A stretch of DNA of 64,000 nucleotides from Diadophis punctatus similis (GCA_023053685.1 JALIGW010000005.1:52514742-52578741), one strand, 5' to 3'. Shown: positions 47,656 to 60,782, counted from the first letter of the stretch. Program-made: numbers and translations. The notes: generated by a model not told the origin, from the letters alone.

Positions 47656-48185
47656 TGTTCAGAGTCACTGATGCCTTAGCTATCTTCTATTTGGATTACT
47701 GAAACATGCTTTTCTTGGGGCTAAATCCAAAAGGATGCTGAAATTGTTCCAGAATGTATCAGTAGGGGTAATTGTGGATACACCTTCATATACTGTAATA
47801 CCACTTCTTCATAATAATAAACATGTGATACTATTTCTTCATGAGCTGTGCTGGCTCTAAAAGGTTTCCATGTTATAGTTCAAGTTGCTGGTGATTATAG
47901 GACTGAGCTGACACACTCCTTGCCACCAATTGTTTCTGTCCATTCCACATCCTAATGCAATTGCAACACAATACTCCAGGTCCCTTCCTTCAAATTATGT
48001 TCCCTGATGAAACCCAGAAGATATGCCTTTTCTGTTTGTAGTACTTGGAATGTTTTCCCTTCGATATACAGTTGGCGCTGATCCTAATGGTTTTTAGCAA
48101 ATCACTAAAAACCTGGTTCTTCCCCAGGCATTGGGGACAGAATGATAGAAGCTTTCACTTTACAAGTGTAATGCATATCAAAGCT
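47656..48185 (+). mobile_element. Old, degenerate CR1 LINE fragment
   Basis: The line of matches to the CR1 RT C-terminus is visible at the DNA level: ttctatttggattactgaaa, then tgctgaaattgttccagaa, then a block like ctgtgctggctctaaaagg, and finally aaaacctggttcttcccc near the protein end. No frame is open for long. Much older than the 11- and 24-kb copies. Confidence 0.55.
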
Positions 48186-49221
48186 CCATGACTGTCTATT
48201 AATTGTTGTTGTTGTAATTTGAATTTTTGTAAACACCACTCACATGTCACATGTGCAGAAGTTATAACTAAGTTACTCTTTCATTTCATTCCTACCTATA
48301 TAATAGGATAGTTTGTTTCACTTTTAAGTCTCATTCATTCAAGATGGTGTACATTTCCGCCCCTGAAAACTCAGCTATGGTTGTTCACTTTATCACTTTT
48401 CATTGGAGAATAACATCCAGTAATGATCGATCTGTAAATTTTAGTTTTACATGTAGCCACATCATCCCAGATGACATCGATTTATTCTTTCTGACAAATA
48501 TTTTAATTTATAATTAAATCTATACTTTCACATTCTTGCAGGTGTCCATCAGTTCGTTTCCACAAGATCAGACAACTGTTAACCAGTTCTGATACATCTA
48601 TCCACTTCCAGTTGCACAATGTTAGGAGTACAGTAGCATCTTTTCATATCACTCCATGAATTTGATATAAAGTGAGCTGTAGTTCACAAAAGGATATACC
48701 TTTTTACCATAATCTACCATAAATCAATACAGCTCTCTTTCCATAGTAAGGTTCTTGTCATGTGTATTTTTATTTCATTTCACTTGTTAATTCATGTTAT
48801 TTACTATTTATCCCTCTTATGTTCCAAGCCATAATCTTACATAGTCATTATCCGATGGATCCATAGATATTGACTTCTATTGCTTATTAAGGTTTGAGTC
48901 AATTGAGGTTTTCAGATAATATTGTATAATCAAAGAGTACATTAAATTTCTATTCAGTGATGTACCTATATAATATGTTGCATTAATATTAATTGGCACA
49001 TTTTGCTACAAATGGCCAGTAGACCGCAAGTTTACTACGATTCAGTTTTACCCAAGGTTCAATCCTGTTTTTCAATGCAAATCAGATTCCCTAAACTAGA
49101 TATTACCTTGCAATGCAGCTATTGCTTCATCCTATTGAAAGTTATGTGCAGGGTACTGAAAAATTTAGGATTTTTTATTCTGATTAAATCTATTAATCTA
49201 TTTAAAATCAAATTTCAGTTC

Positions 49222-49227
<6 letters not shown>
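48186..49227. other. No recognisable feature
   Basis: AT-rich. Possibly old LINE-derived, but no diagnostic motif was found. Confidence 0.4.

Positions 49228-49308
<81 letters not shown>
49228..49308. repeat. (CT)n microsatellite, about 40 units
   Basis: Uninterrupted CT dinucleotides. Confidence 0.97.
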
Positions 49309-49311
<3 letters not shown>

Positions 49312-50276
49312 GAAAACTTAACTAATGGATCAATTAATTGAAACATTTCCAGTGTCTTTGCAATCCCTAGCTACCAACAACATTATTCCAGCAAATAATA
49401 TGCTTACTATATTTCAGTTATATGTACTGACTGTACATTGGTTGATATATTAGCTCTGTTATATTTGGACTTAAATAGCCTTAAATCCAAATACTTCAAT
49501 TTTCCTTGGGTGCAGAATGTCATGTTGACAGTTTAACCATAAGGGTGGAACTAGTCAATTATTATAAACCTCCTTTTCTAAGTAGGAAAAATGAGCATTG
49601 TATAACCTCCTGCCAGGAAAATGGAGTTTTTTATTATTCTGATCATGATAACCCCACAAGTTCCTCAGCTATTTTGAGAATAATAACAAAATAACAACAA
49701 ATACATGTGGCTGTCTCTGAGGTGCTTTTAACCTTAACAAGAGCTCCATTAATTTTTCATATTATTGATAAAGTAAATTAAGAAAAGTCTATTTTAATGC
49801 AAACCAAACATAAAAAAATCAGCAGATATCAAATTGAAGTAATTTAATCTTGTTTCTCGAGATTGCAATTAAAACAATGCAAATTAGGTTCATGTATAAG
49901 TAGATATGATCAACACAAACATCAACCTGTATTGATATTAATATTGACATGCATTTTAATAACCTCTTAGGGGGTTAATTTAATGTCGCTATAAAATATT
50001 GATGCTTAATAACATAAATGCAGACAACATTACTTCTGGGGAGAGACCTCATTCATGAAATCACGAAGGCATTTTCAGAGTGGTAAAGAAATGTAAACCT
50101 TTCTTGTTCTGTTGTTCAGAAGCATCAGTGTCAAGCAGATGTCAAGGGAAGAAAAAGGGATGCTGTGCACATATGAAACTATTAAGATATAGAAACAACA
50201 AATCTAGCTTCTCTTTCTTCTCCAAATAGCCACAAAGCAGCCTCTATATTTCGATGCTGTTTTAACATGCCACTGT
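49309..50276. other. No recognisable feature
   Basis: AT-rich, with no supported gene. Confidence 0.5.
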
Positions 50277-50281
50277 GGATG

Positions 50282-51087
50282 TGTTATGACCTAGGTGGTC
50301 AAGGCAAGGCAGGCCTTTAGAGAGTCCTTTATTTCCCTCAAGAAATATTCAACGAACAGCCCTCCAACAACCAGTAAGTTTCCACCCCATGCTACCTGAA
50401 GGCAGCCACCCTCAGTTCCCCAAACAACAGCCCATATAATACCACAAGACAAAGTCCAGGCATAAGACAAATGGCAGTCCTCAAGCCAAAGACAAGGTAC
50501 AAGGCAAAGGCAGTTCTGAAGGTAAAGCAAAGCAAAGGGCAAAAGCAGCCCACAAGGCTAGGGCAAGACAAACAACAGTCCTTAAAGCAAAGGTGAAAAG
50601 CAGTTCTTGAAGCAAGGCAAAAGGCATGAGTCAAAGCCGGGGGAGTGTACTCCAAAACAAACAATTGTCCCTGGTGAAGACTAACTCCCCACGGCTTCTC
50701 CTTAAGTTACTTCACTCCAGGTGTTCCTTGTGAGAAGGGGCGGGGTGATCTTCTCCCAAGTAGCCTTGCAGTCTTTCTCTGAGCTTGCCTATGCTCCGCT
50801 TTCCATGTGCTTGGATCAAGTGGAGGAGGCAGCTGTTCCTCATCAGGGGAAATCTACTGCCTATCAGCACCACTGCCTGTCAGCAGCCAACCTGTTCTGT
50901 GTCTGTGAAGGCAGGCAGCTCTCCATCTGGTTGACCACCTCCCCCAATGCCTGAGGAGCCTAGTTCAGCATCATCTTCAGTCCCTGGCCTCTCCAAACAT
51001 GCAAAGGGAGATGTGCCATCCCTATTGGATGGTCCTGGTTCCAACTCCAACTCCTCCTCCAAACCGGGTTCCTATGGGGCCATGACA
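50282..51087 (-). mobile_element. Solo LTR C (806 bp) with perfect 5-bp target duplication
   Basis: On the + strand it starts TGTTATGACCTAGG and ends GGGGCCATGACA. The 5-bp duplication GGATG flanks it (50277-50281 and 51088-51092). On the minus strand an AATAAA (complement of about 50328-50333) lies near the end of the LTR, so transcription is leftward. Imperfect tandem phrases such as caaggcaaaggcag fill the middle. No internal coding region remains. The class (Gypsy or endogenous retrovirus) is undetermined. Confidence 0.83.
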
Positions 51088-51092
51088 GGATG

Positions 51093-52395
51093 TTGTATGT
51101 TTGCCAAACTCTCACTCTTGCTATTTTATACACTTTCAAAATTTTTTGGTTATAAAAGATGGAGAACTGGGTGGCACTGTCCCATTTGGGACAATCAAAA
51201 TGCTTTAATCTTTTGGCCAAACTTCTTCCACAAGGTTCCAGTTCTAGGCATAGCATTTTAAGGGAAACTGGAAGGTTTCCATTGAAAACAGAAGGCAAGG
51301 GAGTTTATCATAGGAAAACTTAGAAGTTTTGAAAATGAAAATGAAAATAGCAGCTTTAAAGAAGCAGACGTTATACTGAGATAAATGTTTGAAAGGAATA
51401 ACATTTGATACTGTATATTCCTAGAATAAAGTAGCTATGCAGGTACGGAATCCAGAGGTAGGTAAACTATGATGCTCCAGATGTTGGCAAATTCCAGTTC
51501 CCAGCATTCCTAGGAGATGAAATGAGGGATGTTAGCAATTGTGGTGCAGCAACATTTGGAGGCTAGAACTTGTTGATGTCTGTTGATTATCCTACTGAAG
51601 ATGGATACAACTGAAATACTTTGGGTTACTAATTCTGTCTCTGATTAACAATCTTCTTGACATATTTTTTGCATTTCCATATTTTATGTTTTCATTTCAT
51701 TTTCATTTCCCTACTTTACGTCATTTGCATTTTCAATCTTTTCTAAATGTTTGGTTATATATACATGGAGATATTGTATACACACATATTCATATATAAC
51801 CTGCTCATGGTTATTTTTTTATTTTTTTTACTTTACACATATTCAGTATATTGAATCAGATTTCTAAGTCTTGGTTGGTACTTATAAAATGCAGCCATAT
51901 TCTGCACCATTTGTTTGTTGTGATACTTTGGTATAATAATCATGGACATGTTTTGGCAAACCAGGTAAAGACTTGTTGATGCCATGTTCCATTGTGAAGT
52001 AATGACTAAAGTTAATATTTATTTTCATAAAACACAGAAATCTAAATTTGCTTATTATCTACATTTGACAGAATATAACTTTTCTTTGAATTGTATGCAT
52101 TTTCAAACATACTACTAGTAACTAAGTAATACCTTAAAGCTGGTCACCTATACACTGTGAATTGGCAGAACAATTGGTAATAAAAAAATAAAATAAAACT
52201 GAACTTTGTATGTTTCTGGCAAAAACTTGGTAGCACATGTGGTAAATATGAAATTGGAGATAATTTTTTAATCTAATAACATGCCAGAACGATGACAAAA
52301 ATATTAATACTTTGCGACAATCATTTTTCTGTTCCCATATAGACATATACTATTTGGGGAATAATTCTGATTAATTTACATGTGTAAAATAGAGA
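51093..52395. other. Mostly featureless AT-rich stretch
   Basis: Around 51450-51560 a segment with ttccagttcccagcattcc may be an old hAT-derived fragment. Otherwise nothing recognised. Confidence 0.45.
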
Positions 52396-52650
52396 GAGCC
52401 GAGGTGGCGCAGCGGTTAGAGGCAGTACTGCAGGTCACTTTAGCTGACTGTGATTCACAGGTCAGCAGTTCAAATCTCACCGGCTCAAGGTTGACTCAGC
52501 CTTCCATCCTTCCGAGGTAGATAAAATGAGGACCCAGATTGTTGGGGGCAATATAAATATACATTGCTTACTGGTGTAAACCGCTTAGAGAGTGCTTGCA
52601 CTGTGAGGCAGTATATAAATCTCACAAAATAAATAAAATAAATAAATAAA
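52396..52650 (+). mobile_element. tRNA-derived SINE (Sauria type), sense
   Basis: Starts gagccgaggtggcgcagcgg, has box B-like cagttcaaatctc and body acccagattgttggg, and ends in AAATA repeats. It is nearly identical in layout to 22151-22407, so both belong to one subtype. Confidence 0.87.
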
Positions 52651-54355
52651 ATGTAATGAATGAAGAGAAATTTCTGTCTATACATGAAGTTCTGTAATTG
52701 TCTTAGTAGAAATAAAAAGGATATCTTTATGTAGTTCTATGATTGAAAAATTAGGAAATAATTATTATTTAGGGCAGATGTACTCCCCCTTTAATTCCCA
52801 TTCTTTACTTTGTAAATGCCTAGTTAACAGATATTAGACAGATAATGTAACTGAAGAAGACAATTTGTGACTCTCATGTCAAAAATATATCTTCTGATGG
52901 TATTTTATAAACAAATCTGGAGAACGAGTAGAGATATTTATTTAATTAGGAAACAAGATGTCTCCTATATTTATACAAACCATTATTGTAAAGATTAAGT
53001 ACACATTTTAATATAAATTAAAGCCTCAGCATTTCCATGTGAACTCAAAATCTCATTTTTGTTTGTACCAGTGTTGTACCAAAAGGGATCTACTGAATAC
53101 AGTAGGTATTCATGCATCCATTTCAAACCTGACTTATAAATTATTCATTTTCAGTCATACCAAGAGTGCACATTATAGCATGGATATTGTCTTACCAATT
53201 TACTGTAACAAGTATGTATTTTGACGCTTGAGAAAAAAATGGGGGCTGGGGTTTTTTTCTCCTTGAAAAACAATAGTGGAACTTTTCAAGCAAGTGTTAA
53301 TGCAGCTGCCATGTCCCCAAAAGCCATGTGAAACATTGAGCATAAAGAAAAAAATGTATATTAAGTATAACGTGATAGTAGGTTCAAATGTTCTTTAAAT
53401 AAACAAAGACACATCCCACATTACTCTATAATGGCCAGAAACATTCCAAATTAGAAATGGAAGCAAGTGCCAACCAGCAGATGTGAAGCTAAGTGTCCAT
53501 ACCTGAAGATGGGAATGGCTCAAGTAGGTTTGAGAGTAAGGAATTAACTAACAGAGAATTAACACATTTTTACTGGAAGACTATTCCCTAAGCAGAAATA
53601 AATCAGGCAATGGCCTTAGGACCTGTCTACCCCAAAAGGTTCTCAAAAATCATAGTTCATACCATGAGCTATAGATCAGACTGTATTTCTAGATATCAGT
53701 TTCTGAGCAGATAACTCTTTTGAATGACGTACACCCAGAAATGTGAAAGAGGCCTCTCTTTCACATATTTTAGAGGAAAAATAAATAATGCTATAAAAAT
53801 TCAACATTTCCAATTCATTTAAAATGTGTGTAAAATGAATTTTACGCTGGGTTTAAATAAAACAGATCTCACCAAAAAGAGGTATTACATGTGGACATGT
53901 AATAAATTCCAGACAGTTACATCCATCTCGCTATTTATCTGCTTACCAACCAGTTATAGTTAGTTTTTTATTCTTTTTGAGTAGAAGATCTAGAAATGTA
54001 AAATAGGTGGTAGGATGTTTAGCTGATTCCACTCACTTATCCATCACCAATGTTCATTGGGTTTCCAGGCATGTATTCCAGATGTTTTGTTTGCATTTTT
54101 GTCCATTACAATTTCTTTTACAATTATCATACAGTAAGATATATGGATATTTTGGGGAAAATCCATTTGTCTGATTATTTGAATAAAATATGCTAACTTC
54201 TATACATGATTAGACTGTTGGTTCTAATAATAGCCCTGGGAGCATTATTGTTTCTTATTCTAACTTTGAACAATACCTTGAGTTTCAGGGGCAGCCACTA
54301 AATGTATCTTTTATATTGTTTCGTGGCTGTATAATTTTATGCACAGTATGATTGA
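52651..54355. other. No recognisable feature
   Basis: AT-rich. The 53039-53224 open frame lacks motifs. Confidence 0.5.
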
Positions 54356-55625
54356 ATATGTGCCGTCAAATTGATACCTATTCTTAGCTACCACATAGAT
54401 ATATTTTTCCAAGATGATATGTCCCTAAATTGATCCTTCAGGTCTTCCAATGGTACACCCATTGCCACTGTAATTGAGGTCATCTGTCTTGCTGCTGGTC
54501 ATTCTCTTGTTCTCTTTATTTTCACCTTTCTCTGCATTAAAGCCTTTACCAAGGTCTTCACATAATATGTCCAATGTAAATTAATTTGAGACTGGTCATT
54601 GGTGCCTTGGGTGAGAACTCTGTGTTGATTTGTTCAATGATTCAGTTGTATATATGGGGCTGTCCATGGTATTCTTAGGAATCTCCTCCAACACCAAATT
54701 TCAGAAGCTTCAATGGTCTCTCTATCCTACTTCTTCAAAATACAACTCTCATTTCCATAGTGGGTCATAGAGAGTACTATTGTTTATACTGTTCTGATCT
54801 TTGTAGGTTGGACACATCATGCTGTCAGAATGTCTAAGCAATCACTTTAATAACTGATCTACCAAGTGCTAGTCTGTGGTATATTGATTGATTGCTTTTC
54901 CTTTACTATTGATGGTTGATCCTAAAAGGCACAATCCATCTACCACTGCAATGATCTTAATTATCAATTCTAAGGCTAGCTATTGTACAAGTTGTCATTA
55001 GTTTCCTTTATATTTAATTTTAGTCCCAATTTAGCACTACACCCATGAACTTTTATTACAGCTTGCAGGTCATTTGCACTGGCTTTCAGAATAATGTCAT
55101 CAACATAGCATAGAATATTGATGTTTCTTTCTTTAATTTCAAATGCTTATCTTCTTCCAATCTATGTATGTTTGTATGTATGTGTGTGAGAGAGTGTACT
55201 CTCAGGATATAGGTTGATAAATAAGAGGATGTATGCCACCTTGTGCCACTTCTTTACCAGTCTGGAGCCAGTCTGTTTCACCATGTTCTGTTTGTACTAT
55301 GGTTCCCTTATTGGTGTATAGGTTTTGCATGAGGACAATGAGATGTTCTGAGATTTATATTTTTCCTAGTATGTTCCATAGCTTGACCTAATCAACACAA
55401 TTAAAGGCCTTCCCAGGATCAATGAAGCACATACTGATTTATTTTTGGCGTATTTTGACTTTCTCATCTGGCCAGTGTGCATTCTATGTTGATTTTCAGA
55501 TTTTTGGCATAGCATAGTTTGAACTTCTATTGATTCTAAGGTGCCTTGGTTGCTGATATCTCTAATGTACAGTATTTCAGTATAGTATTGTATATTCTAT
55601 AGTATAATCTTTCTTAACCCCATAC
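54356..55625 (-). mobile_element. Degenerate RTE/BovB-like LINE, antisense
   Basis: Antisense phrases in order: ttgctgctggtcattctctt, ttggtgccttgggtgagaac, ggctgtccatggtattctta, atgtcatcaacatagcatag, accagtctggagccagtctg and aaggccttcccaggatcaat. Together they track the post-RT and RT regions of BovB-type LINEs as I recall them. No frame survives. It shares the 39.5-39.9 kb blocks. Confidence 0.6.
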
Positions 55626-57071
55626 TGTTTCAAGGCTGGAATCTTTCCTATGTACAATATACACAATCTGAAATTAACTACGATAATGAACTTAACCAAT
55701 CAAACATGGGATTTTAGCCAAATTGGTTGGCTCTATTCAACATTTCTTCATAGAGCTACACTCTTCCTATATAACATCTATTTTCCTTTAAAAAAAAGTT
55801 GTATATCATCACAATAGATTAACATAAACTATACAGTGAAAGATACCAAAGACCTGCTTGGAAGATCATATTTGTTGGCATGTAATGCTGAACTATCTGA
55901 AGACTGAATGATTATATCCCTGTCAAATTTTAAGTATCATGCTGTTAAAAATATTAGTCACACAGAGTGCTATTTAAATGCAGCAGAGCAGTAAAATTCC
56001 CTTGTCAATATAAACGAGGATAACCTGATAACATGATACTTAATGCTCTGTATCAGTTGGGGGATGACAGCCTGTAGAAATCTCTGATATATGTAAGTGC
56101 AGTAAAAGATACTGTGAAGGTTGTCAATACCCTGACAATAGATAAACTCTGCTTATCATTTAAGCCAGCTGAGGGAAACTTGCCTGCCTCCCTCCTTCCC
56201 ATTTTGACATTCCCCAAGTGGGGGGAGGGCTTTGGAGAACAAACCCTTGATTAAGTCAAAACATAACACTGAAGATGCAGGAAGGTGTGAGGGAGCAGCC
56301 AAAGGAAAGTGAGTTAAGATCTGCATCCTTGAGGTTCAGAAAGGTCAAAGCTCCTGAACCAAACAAATTCTAAAGAAACACTTTTTTCACTTAAGAGGAA
56401 AAAGATTAGATGCTGTCATGTATAAGCAAAACTGTGATTTTTTTTTAAAAAAAAGCCTTTTATATTTAAGATGGTTCTTCTGTCTTTTTTCTTTTTGTTC
56501 TTCTATTTTTTCTCACAGTGAAATAAATTTCCACTTAATCGGGATAAGAAAAGAAAAGAAAGCAGCAACATCGTGTGGGTGAAGGTCAGGCTAATTTTCA
56601 CTTACGTGATGTTGCTTTACTGAACAAAGATTAAGGGATTTTTTTCCCCATCCTTTTGTGCTTTCCCTACCATTACCTTAACAGATCTGAACAAACTCCA
56701 GATACTTTATTCAAAAGTATATTTTTCCTACATTATCTTTAAATGTGCTGGATTACACATGTAAGAAATGCTGCACTGAGAAGAATAAAAAGATCTCTTA
56801 TGCAGAGGGGTAGAAACTTTGCTCACAAAGACATGAGTAAACATTTTCATTCTGAATACGTTTTTCAGCTCCAAGAGTCTGAAATATTGGTATTGCAATA
56901 AACCTGCTGGATCAAGATCTTAGTTTAACATTTTATTACCTCCAGTAGCCAACTTTGGGAATACTCACAAACAGAAAATAACCATCTCTCTTTTGATCAT
57001 TGTCCTGCAACTTAGAGGCATGCTTCCTCAACTAACTGGTAAGTTTGAGCCCTTGATAGAACTGCCTTCCT
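55626..57071. other. No recognisable feature
   Basis: AT-rich with no supported gene. The segment near 56160-56240 is somewhat more GC-rich but shows no motif. Confidence 0.45.
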
Positions 57072-57165
57072 TATTTATATATTTGTTTGTTTGTTTGTTT
57101 GTTTGTTTGTTTGTTTGGTCATTTTTATATGCCGCCCAACTCCGTCTCTAGGAAATCCAAATTAA
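57072..57165 (-). mobile_element. CR1 3' end stub, antisense
   Basis: (GTTT)n at 57079-57118, then tatatgccgcccaactccg, the CR1 3' UTR end in antisense. Truncated after about 60 bp. Confidence 0.65.
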
Positions 57166-57424
57166 TTATAGACTCAAGGCAAAATGTATAGTAGAAAACA
57201 TTATCAATATTTCCCCCTTCTTGAAGTCATAAAAGTAAATTTCGAAAGTAATTTTAAAGCGTCCTGAGAATAAGCCAGGAGCCTTATAAGGCAGGAGCCT
57301 CTTTTAAGGGAAAAGAACCCTTTCAGAAAATTGGATGATACAATCCTATATATTATTGAGTAAAACAGCTCAATAGTATATAAGATTATATATTATAGTG
57401 ACTATATGTATATAGTCACTATAG

Positions 57425-57828
57425 AGAGCAAAATAAGCTCAAAATAGATCTATAATAGTCTTTATTTTCATTTATCAGCAAAAAATCCTGCACATATAGA
57501 ATAGTGTGTCGGCTATATAAAAAAACAGCCTGGATGGTCCCAGTGAGGGGCTGAAAGGCAAAAAGGAAGCTGTGATGCTTTCTCTCCCATATTTGGGTAC
57601 ACCAGGATAACATGACAGAAAAACATATATAACCCTTTCCTGGTGAAAGAGCTGATTGGGAACAGAGCCTATGGCCTAGTGGTTAAGTTGCTACCTTACA
57701 AGGAAGCCGGCCCGGGTTCAAATCCCAGTAAGGGGTATGGCTATCTGACGAGAGCAAAATAAGCTCGAAATAGATCTATAGTAGTCTCCCTTTATTTTCA
57801 TTTATCAGCAAAAAATCCTACATATAAT
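57425..57828 (+). mobile_element. SINE dimer with tRNA-like head and duplicated tail
   Basis: A tail of about 75 bp (agagcaaaataagctc, tagatctata, tttattttcatttatcagca) occurs twice, at 57425-57498 and 57751-57828. The second is preceded by a tRNA-like head at about 57660-57750, with box A-like tggcctagtggttaag and a perfect box B-like gggttcaaatccc. The two tails differ by a few bases. This is neither the Sauria SINE nor the 33.8-kb family. Confidence 0.6.
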
Positions 57829-57890
57829 TATATATATATATACAGTATATATGTAGGATTTTTATATTTTCCATATATATATATGGAAAA
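57829..57890. repeat. (TA)-rich palindromic microsatellite
   Basis: TATA runs with an inverted pair (cctacatataat/atatatgtagg-like). Confidence 0.75.
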
Positions 57891-58444
57891 AGAAGACAGT
57901 GTAGTGTCACTAGATCTTTATACTTGATCCCATAATCTATCAGGTATACCATAGTAACTAACCAAGCAACTCTTTTTTTTTTTTGCACTGTTGGTTTTTC
58001 TCAATATAGTATCAACTGCTTCAGTTCTCCAAGAGTATGGGATTTCTCTTGGGAATTTTGAGATGGCTATATTCTATTAGCTGTCCTTTCTTGTGTTTTT
58101 GTTACCTAGTGAAGGAATACAAATGTGAGTAAATCCCCTGTGACAGCATGGCTGTTAAGGAATGCAATCATTTTACTTATGGAGGAAGATCAATTAGTAA
58201 TGACTTAAAGCCTGTTCTTTATAGGCCAACTAGGTTTGCCCTTCATTAAGAAACAAGACATGACAGGCAATGCATTTCTGGGCAATTTAGCACACTTCTC
58301 CATGACTTAAAGACAAGAAGCTGAAGATCAAGCAATCTTCAGACTTTCCAGGAAGGAACTTTCTGGTGTGACCAAATTCTGTTAATGGTGAAATTATGAT
58401 CTGAAAAAGAAACTGCTTTTGTAAGAGGATTCTAGGCACAATAA
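57891..58444. other. No recognisable feature
   Basis: AT-rich with no supported gene. Confidence 0.5.
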
Positions 58445-58445
58445 T

Positions 58446-58514
<69 letters not shown>
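58445..58514. repeat. (TA)n(TG)n microsatellite
   Basis: Short TA run followed by about 25 TG units. Confidence 0.95.
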
Positions 58515-58522
<8 letters not shown>

Positions 58523-59382
58523 GTTTTCGCGGGTGTTTGTATGTAGGTCTTTGGGTATTCGGGTTTTCTCCTATATTCCCCTTTACACATATCCTCCCCT
58601 TATTTCTACACCAAAGAAAAGATAAACGAATGTTCCAAGTAATAGAGCTTAATGAGTAGGGAGACTGCCTACATTTTATGGGATAAAAAGCTATGACTTG
58701 GAGATGTCCTTGTACTTATGCCAATCAATCAAATCTTATAGGACAATGAGAACTTCATGGGCTGAAATAAAGTTAAACACAAAAAGATAATAACAAGTCT
58801 GTGCATCCAATTGAAACCCTGCAGTGTTCAGGTTAATGTCCATCAGAAATCTATAAGCAAGAAGCAAGAACATCTGTCCTCTCCCATCATTGTTTTCCTT
58901 CAGAGATACAGTACTGTAATGTCCTTCAGCATGATCAGATGGGAAGCTAACCATTAATGTAAATTTTCAATTAAATTAAGAAACTAATTAGAAACCAATG
59001 CACTTGACATAATAACAGAATATAATTCATTTTCTTATCCTCCACACACCGGTGTGCTAGCAATGTTTTGAACTAATCTGAAGCTTCTGGACAATTGTGG
59101 TCTTTGACTGATGGGCAATTATCATGTGTCACATTTATATGAAGTCACATCTATAGGAAGTCATTTGTTGGGCCACCATAATCAATCTGCAGCTGATATT
59201 TATGCATACATCTCCACCCTGTGCTGAACCTCAGATGTGGTTAAAGTTATGAACCAGGGTCAGGAACCTGCCAGGCTCTAAATGAGAGGAAACATGTTCA
59301 GATTCATCCAAGCAAGACAGATTGGATATTAATTCATAAACCTGCTGATTCTCAAGACATACCAACCTTGACTCTAAAATAG
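58515..59382. other. No recognisable feature
   Basis: AT-rich, no supported gene. Confidence 0.5.
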
Positions 59383-59390
59383 GTTGTGCT

Positions 59391-59816
59391 CAGGGACGGG
59401 TTTCTCACTTACCTCGCTGCCGGAGCCATGCGCACGCATCTCCATGCTTCGGGGGGGCGCTCGCTATGCATGGGCACCCCCTCATGCGATTTTGCTTCTG
59501 CACATGCGCAGAAGCAAAATCACGCCAAAATCTTGTGAGAGGACCCGTGCGCATGCGAGATTTCAGTGCAATTTTGCTTCTGCGCATGCGCGGAGGCAAA
59601 ATCTCATAGAAATCTCGTGCGCGCGCACATCCCCTCGTGAGATTTCAGCACGATTTTGCTTCCGCGCATGCGCAGAAGCAAAATCGCCTGAAAATCACTG
59701 GGGAAAAATGGCGATGCGCCGGGTGGACCGGCAGAGAAGGCTCCAGAGCGGTTGCGAAATCGGCCGCTCCCTACCGGAGCTGCGTATTGGGCAGCTCCGG
59801 CAGGAACCCACCTCTG
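59391..59816. mobile_element. hAT-type MITE (CAGGGRYGGGTT family), complete copy with perfect 8-bp duplication
   Basis: Left CAGGGACGGGTTTCTC and right GGAACCCACCTCTG are inverted ends. The exact duplication GTTGTGCT lies at 59383-59390 and 59817-59824. The inside is GC-rich with three tandem hairpins (59488-59521, 59571-59602, 59651-59686). No transposase. The open frames reported across it are repeat artefacts. Confidence 0.9.
59488..59686. repeat. Three related palindromes in the hAT MITE
   Basis: Each is a 32-36-bp near-perfect palindrome of the form attttgcttctgcgcatgcg and complement, with essentially no loop, spaced about 80 bp apart. The 1503-1799 copy retains degenerate versions. 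Confidence 0.88.
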
Positions 59817-59824
59817 GTTGTGCT

Positions 59825-60520
59825 CCTCCATGAAAGGCAGGCTCTCAAGATGGGGCCCTCTTGTACTCTCACATCCTGCTGGAAATGTAAATGGGGGCCA
59901 TGGCCAAGAAGGTTCAGGTTTTGCTATTGTGCCAATGGTAGCCTTACTTAGAACAATAAATATTGAAAGTAGCTACTCATGCTCTTGACATCTCTTGTCT
60001 ATAATTTATTTTATATAGGGCTGTTCTTGAAGATCATAAGGAGATCTGATCTGGTGCCACATGCAACAGCCTCTTTGCTTATGGTACAGTTTTATTATTG
60101 TTATATATACCATTTCTACAGGAGCTACATTGGCCACTAATATGTTTCTACACATCAAGAAGCTGGTTAGCAGTTACTAAATGCTATATGATTCAGGGCT
60201 GGGGAATCAATGAGACCACACACCTAGACTGATTCTGCTTGACTAGTCTGCAGAAAAATAAGCCTGCTTAAGGGCCCCCACCTGTCATTAGGGGTGACAT
60301 GAGGAGCACACAAGTAATAATTCCCCGTGAAGACTCCTTTCCTTTGGAACAATTTGCTACTACCTTTGGCTTTTACTTTCACAACCTTCTGAACATTTCT
60401 AATTTTTTTCTTTTTTTAGGAATCTTTTCAGAGACTGATTAATTATAGTTTTCTTGGAAGATCAGATGAAGAACTCGATGTATATGAAGGCCAATACCAG
60501 TTAAATAACTGGTAGCTGTG
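59825..60520 (+). other. AT-rich stretch with a possible old CR1 remnant
   Basis: The segment gagctacattggccactaat and later ctttggaacaatttgct resemble positions in the CR1 RT C-terminus, but decay is heavy. The rest is unrecognised. Confidence 0.35.
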
Positions 60521-60524
60521 ATTT

Positions 60525-60600
60525 CACACACACACACAAAATGCACACACACACATATACATACATACATACATACACACACAGACACATGCATACATAT
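60525..60600. repeat. (CA)n/(CATA)n microsatellite
   Basis: CA and CATA units with interruptions. Confidence 0.9.
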
Positions 60601-60782
60601 TGCAGGCCCAATTGAGAAAAGAAAGCTCAGAACTGTATTGGTTGGAAACATGTGGAAGAGGCCTTCATCGTGCAGTGGATAGACAATGGTTAAAATAATG
60701 ATGATGTCATGTGTATACACATACTGAACTAGTAAAGTTTAATTTGAAATTCTGTGTGGTTCCTGTCATTTTATATAAATTA

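Noticed and set aside
50539..51261. Open frames in solo LTR C
   Set aside because: They arise from repetitive, purine-rich LTR sequence and carry no retroviral domain.
57660..57750. Possible functional tRNA gene
   Set aside because: Box A and B-like sequences are present, but I could not fold an acceptor stem with a matching 3' end, and the unit continues into a SINE tail.
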